Shown here: in pieces, positions 62,185 through 64,000 of the stretch | Layout of the letters: every line of letters starts with the position of its first letter | Position numbering within the stretch: the first letter of the stretch is position 1 | NCBI GenBank assembly: GCA_963726085.1 | Contig: CAVSAR010000001.1 | Coordinates: 882,821-946,820 of the forward strand | From: ZC4RG30 sp963726085 | GTDB lineage: Bacteria; Pseudomonadota; Gammaproteobacteria; Steroidobacterales; Steroidobacteraceae | Direction of reading: 5' to 3' | DNA: 64,000 nucleotides | Made by a program: the position numbers and the translations under genes | The notes under the pieces: generated by a model | Database searches by the model: none | Told to the model about the DNA's origin: nothing | Seen by the model: the letters and a program-made list of their open reading frames with translations, nothing else

Positions 62185-62889
62185 ATGACGACGACCCGCC
62201 GTGATTTAGTCAGCGCCGGAACAGTGGCGGCCGAAGCCGCGGTAACCCCGAGTCTTGCGCCTGCCCAAACACATGATCACGATCACGACCGTGATCACCA
62301 GGACGTGCCTTCGGATCCAGAGCTGCGCACCAGGGCGCTCGAATCACTGATGGTAGCAAAGGGCTTGGTCGATCGCGCAGCGCTCGATGCACTCATCGAT
62401 ACCTATGAGCATACAGTCGGTCCACGTAACGGCGCCCGAGTGGTGGCCAGGGCTTGGATAGATGGCGAATATAGAGAACGGCTGCTAAGCAATGCAAACG
62501 CAGCTATTACCGAGCTAGGTTACCGCGCTACGACACTGATAGTGGTCGAAAACACCGCCAAGATTCACAACCTCGTCGTGTGCACGCTGTGCTCCTGTTA
62601 TCCGTGGTCGGTACTAGGTTTGCCACCGGTCTGGTACAAGTCGGCGGCCTATCGCTCGCGGGCAGTTATCGATCCAAGGGGTGTGTTACGTGAATTCGGC
62701 GTCACGTTGGCGGTCGACGTGGAAGTGCGGGTCTGGGACAGCACAGCGGATTTGCGATATCTGGTGCTTCCGGAACGCCCGGCCGGCACATCCAGCTTGA
62801 GCGAAGCGGAACTGGCGGCACTCGTGACGCGGGACTCGATGGTCGGGGTCGCTTTGGTTTCGGTACCGCAAGAACGGGCTCGCGCATGA
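62185..62889 (+). CDS. nthA: Nitrile hydratase alpha subunit, cobalt type, with Tat-like leader
   Basis: A 234-residue metal subunit hydrating nitriles to amides. Seen: the metal-binding motif V-C-T-L-C-S-C (Cys133, Cys136, Ser137, Cys138), where Thr marks the cobalt type; Y-R-S-R-A-V and a His/Asp-rich H-D-H-D-H-D before the core. Unusual: the N-terminus T-T-R-R-D-L-V-S-A-G followed by an Ala-rich run looks like a Tat signal. Start ATG 62185. TGA overlaps the beta-subunit ATG. Confidence 0.92.
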   Translation: MTTTRRDLVSAGTVAAEAAVTPSLAPAQTHDHDHDRDHQDVPSDPELRTRALESLMVAKGLVDRAALDALIDTYEHTVGPRNGARVVARAWIDGEYRERLLSNANAAITELGYRATTLIVVENTAKIHNLVVCTLCSCYPWSVLGLPPVWYKSAAYRSRAVIDPRGVLREFGVTLAVDVEVRVWDSTADLRYLVLPERPAGTSSLSEAELAALVTRDSMVGVALVSVPQERARA

Positions 62890-63533
62890 ACGGGGCACAT
62901 GACATGGGCGGGATGCAGGACATGGGGCCGATAGCACCCGAAAAGGACGCACCGATTTTTCACGCCGAGTGGGAGAGGCGTGCCTTCGCCCTGTTTGTCG
63001 CAACTGACGTGCAGTGGCCGTATCGCAGAACCCAGATTGAATTGATCCCGCCGGCGGACTATTTGCGCATGAGCTATTATGAGAAGTGGCTGGCGGCTCT
63101 GGTGCCAATCCTTACAAAGACCGGCATGGCGAGTGCGGCCGAGATCGAGAGCGGGAAAGTGCTCAACGGCGTCAACACAAAGTGGCACGTCCTCAGCGTC
63201 GCCGATGTGGCCGCTCGGATACAACCCATATCCCCTACGAGCGGCACGATAACGGCTCTATCGCAGTTACACATCGGGCAGTGCGTCCGCGCTCGAAACC
63301 TAAATCCCCTGGGCCATACGAGGCTGCCGCGCTACGTGCGTGGGAAAATCGGGACCATTGAGCGTGACGGCGGCATCGAGGAACTGCAGGACACCGAGAC
63401 TCGGGGGCTCGGGGAGAAGCAGCAGCACGTTTATACGGTGCGCTTCGCCGCGCGCGAACTGTGGGGCGAGCAGGCAAATCCTCGCGATTTCGTGTACGCG
63501 GATTTGTGGGAGGGTTATCTTGAACCGGCGTAG
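62886..63533 (+). CDS. nthB: Nitrile hydratase beta subunit
   Basis: A 215-residue subunit. Seen: M-N-G-A-H-D-M-G-G-M-Q-D-M-G, W-E-R-R-A-F-A-L, Y-Y-E-K-W-L, G-H-T-R-L-P-R-Y, and C-terminal W-G-E-Q-A-N-P, matching beta subunits. It pairs with nthA; four-base overlap. Confidence 0.94.
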   Translation: MNGAHDMGGMQDMGPIAPEKDAPIFHAEWERRAFALFVATDVQWPYRRTQIELIPPADYLRMSYYEKWLAALVPILTKTGMASAAEIESGKVLNGVNTKWHVLSVADVAARIQPISPTSGTITALSQLHIGQCVRARNLNPLGHTRLPRYVRGKIGTIERDGGIEELQDTETRGLGEKQQHVYTVRFAARELWGEQANPRDFVYADLWEGYLEPA

Positions 63534-63918
63534 CGCCACGATGCAGGCCGACATTCTGACGGCGCTGCCGCGCTTGCCACGTGATGACTATGGGCCAGTG
63601 TTTGCCGAGCCATGGCAAGCGCAAGCCTTTGCCCTTGCCGTCAAGCTCTCGGAGCTTGGGCACTTCACCTGGAATGAGTGGGCAGCGCAGCTGGCTGAAG
63701 AACTGAAGGCGGATGCCGCACGCGGCGCACCGGATGACGGTTCGCGGTATTACTACTGCTGGCTCGCGGCGCTCGAGTTTCTCGTAGTAGCAAAGCAGCT
63801 GACCGACCCGGCATCATTCGTGGAGCGCAAAGAGGCATGGGCCGAAGCGTTTCGACGTACGCCACACGGTATGCCTGTCCAGCTGGAGCACGACCCCGGA
63901 CTGCCGGCTAGCGATTAA
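63520..63918 (+). CDS. Nitrile hydratase accessory/activator protein
   Basis: A 132-residue protein of the NHase activator family (P14K-like, similar to beta N-terminus). Seen: G-P-V-F-A-E-P-W-Q-A-Q-A-F-A-L, H-F-T-W-N-E-W and Y-Y-Y-C-W-L-A-A-L-E. It is needed to load cobalt in related enzymes. TTG 63520 follows GGGAGGG; ATG 63541 is the alternative. It overlaps nthB. Confidence 0.88.
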   Translation: MNRRSATMQADILTALPRLPRDDYGPVFAEPWQAQAFALAVKLSELGHFTWNEWAAQLAEELKADAARGAPDDGSRYYYCWLAALEFLVVAKQLTDPASFVERKEAWAEAFRRTPHGMPVQLEHDPGLPASD

Positions 63919-64000
63919 GCACGGCGGGTAATTCTCAGTGTTCCACTGCCGCCGGTCACGAAGAGCCGCATCGGGTCTAACGTCCTGCAGGCGAGGTCCT

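Overview
The window is a compact, GC-rich (by eye, mid-60s percent) bacterial chromosome segment with many 4-base start/stop overlaps and frequent GTG/TTG starts. Gene families such as YaeQ, DUF924, SPFH plus Arc-like pair, KdpFABC-DE, glutathione reductase, several quinoprotein dehydrogenases and outer-membrane beta-barrels point to a free-living aerobic Gammaproteobacterium, perhaps near Xanthomonadales, Nevskiales or Steroidobacterales. That placement is inference; no rRNA or other marker is present.

1-4 kb (minus strand): an unbroken, overlapping catabolic operon of carotenoid-cleavage-type oxygenase, SnoaL-like protein, aryl-alcohol-type zinc dehydrogenase, alpha/beta hydrolase and the first codons of a membrane protein that runs off the left edge. 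4-14 kb: a TPR-GGDEF protein, a glycine-zipper lipoprotein, two ECF sigma factors each followed by an overlapping membrane-protein gene (the second partner is frameshifted), an L,D-transpeptidase-type protein, an SPFH protein with a tiny Arc-like protein, and a fatty-acid desaturase. 14-24 kb: an outer-membrane barrel, exported amidohydrolase and glutaminase, a DUF2092 protein coupled to a glycine-rich repeat protein, a monoheme cytochrome, a BON-domain protein, and a phospholipase D lipoprotein with a DUF5329 partner.

22-41 kb is dominated by periplasmic oxidation. It holds four PQQ-type dehydrogenases: two with an N-terminal haem domain, one intact with a C-terminal haem domain, and one of that type broken by two indels and a nonsense codon. 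It also holds a separate monoheme cytochrome and an exported hydrolase coupled to a Tat-signal arylmalonate-decarboxylase-like protein. Between these lie a cupin/M28 peptidase pair and a LysR gene divergent from two DUF4242 genes, with a clear inverted-repeat operator. 40.8-48.9 kb is a full kdp locus (small membrane ORF, kdpF, A, B, C, D, E) with a T-rich KdpE-like site upstream.

49-61.7 kb: DUF924, a CDGSH iron-sulfur protein, glutathione reductase, a third ECF sigma/membrane pair, secreted and outer-membrane proteins of unknown function, two orphan sensor histidine kinases and an acyltransferase, with longer gene-poor gaps. At 61.86 kb a 45-bp 3' fragment of a tRNA-Arg gene, cut at the anticodon loop, looks like the chromosomal end of an integrated element. 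To its right lies a cobalt-type nitrile hydratase operon (alpha, beta, activator) whose alpha subunit has a Tat-like leader. No rRNA, CRISPR array, transposase or intact tRNA was seen.
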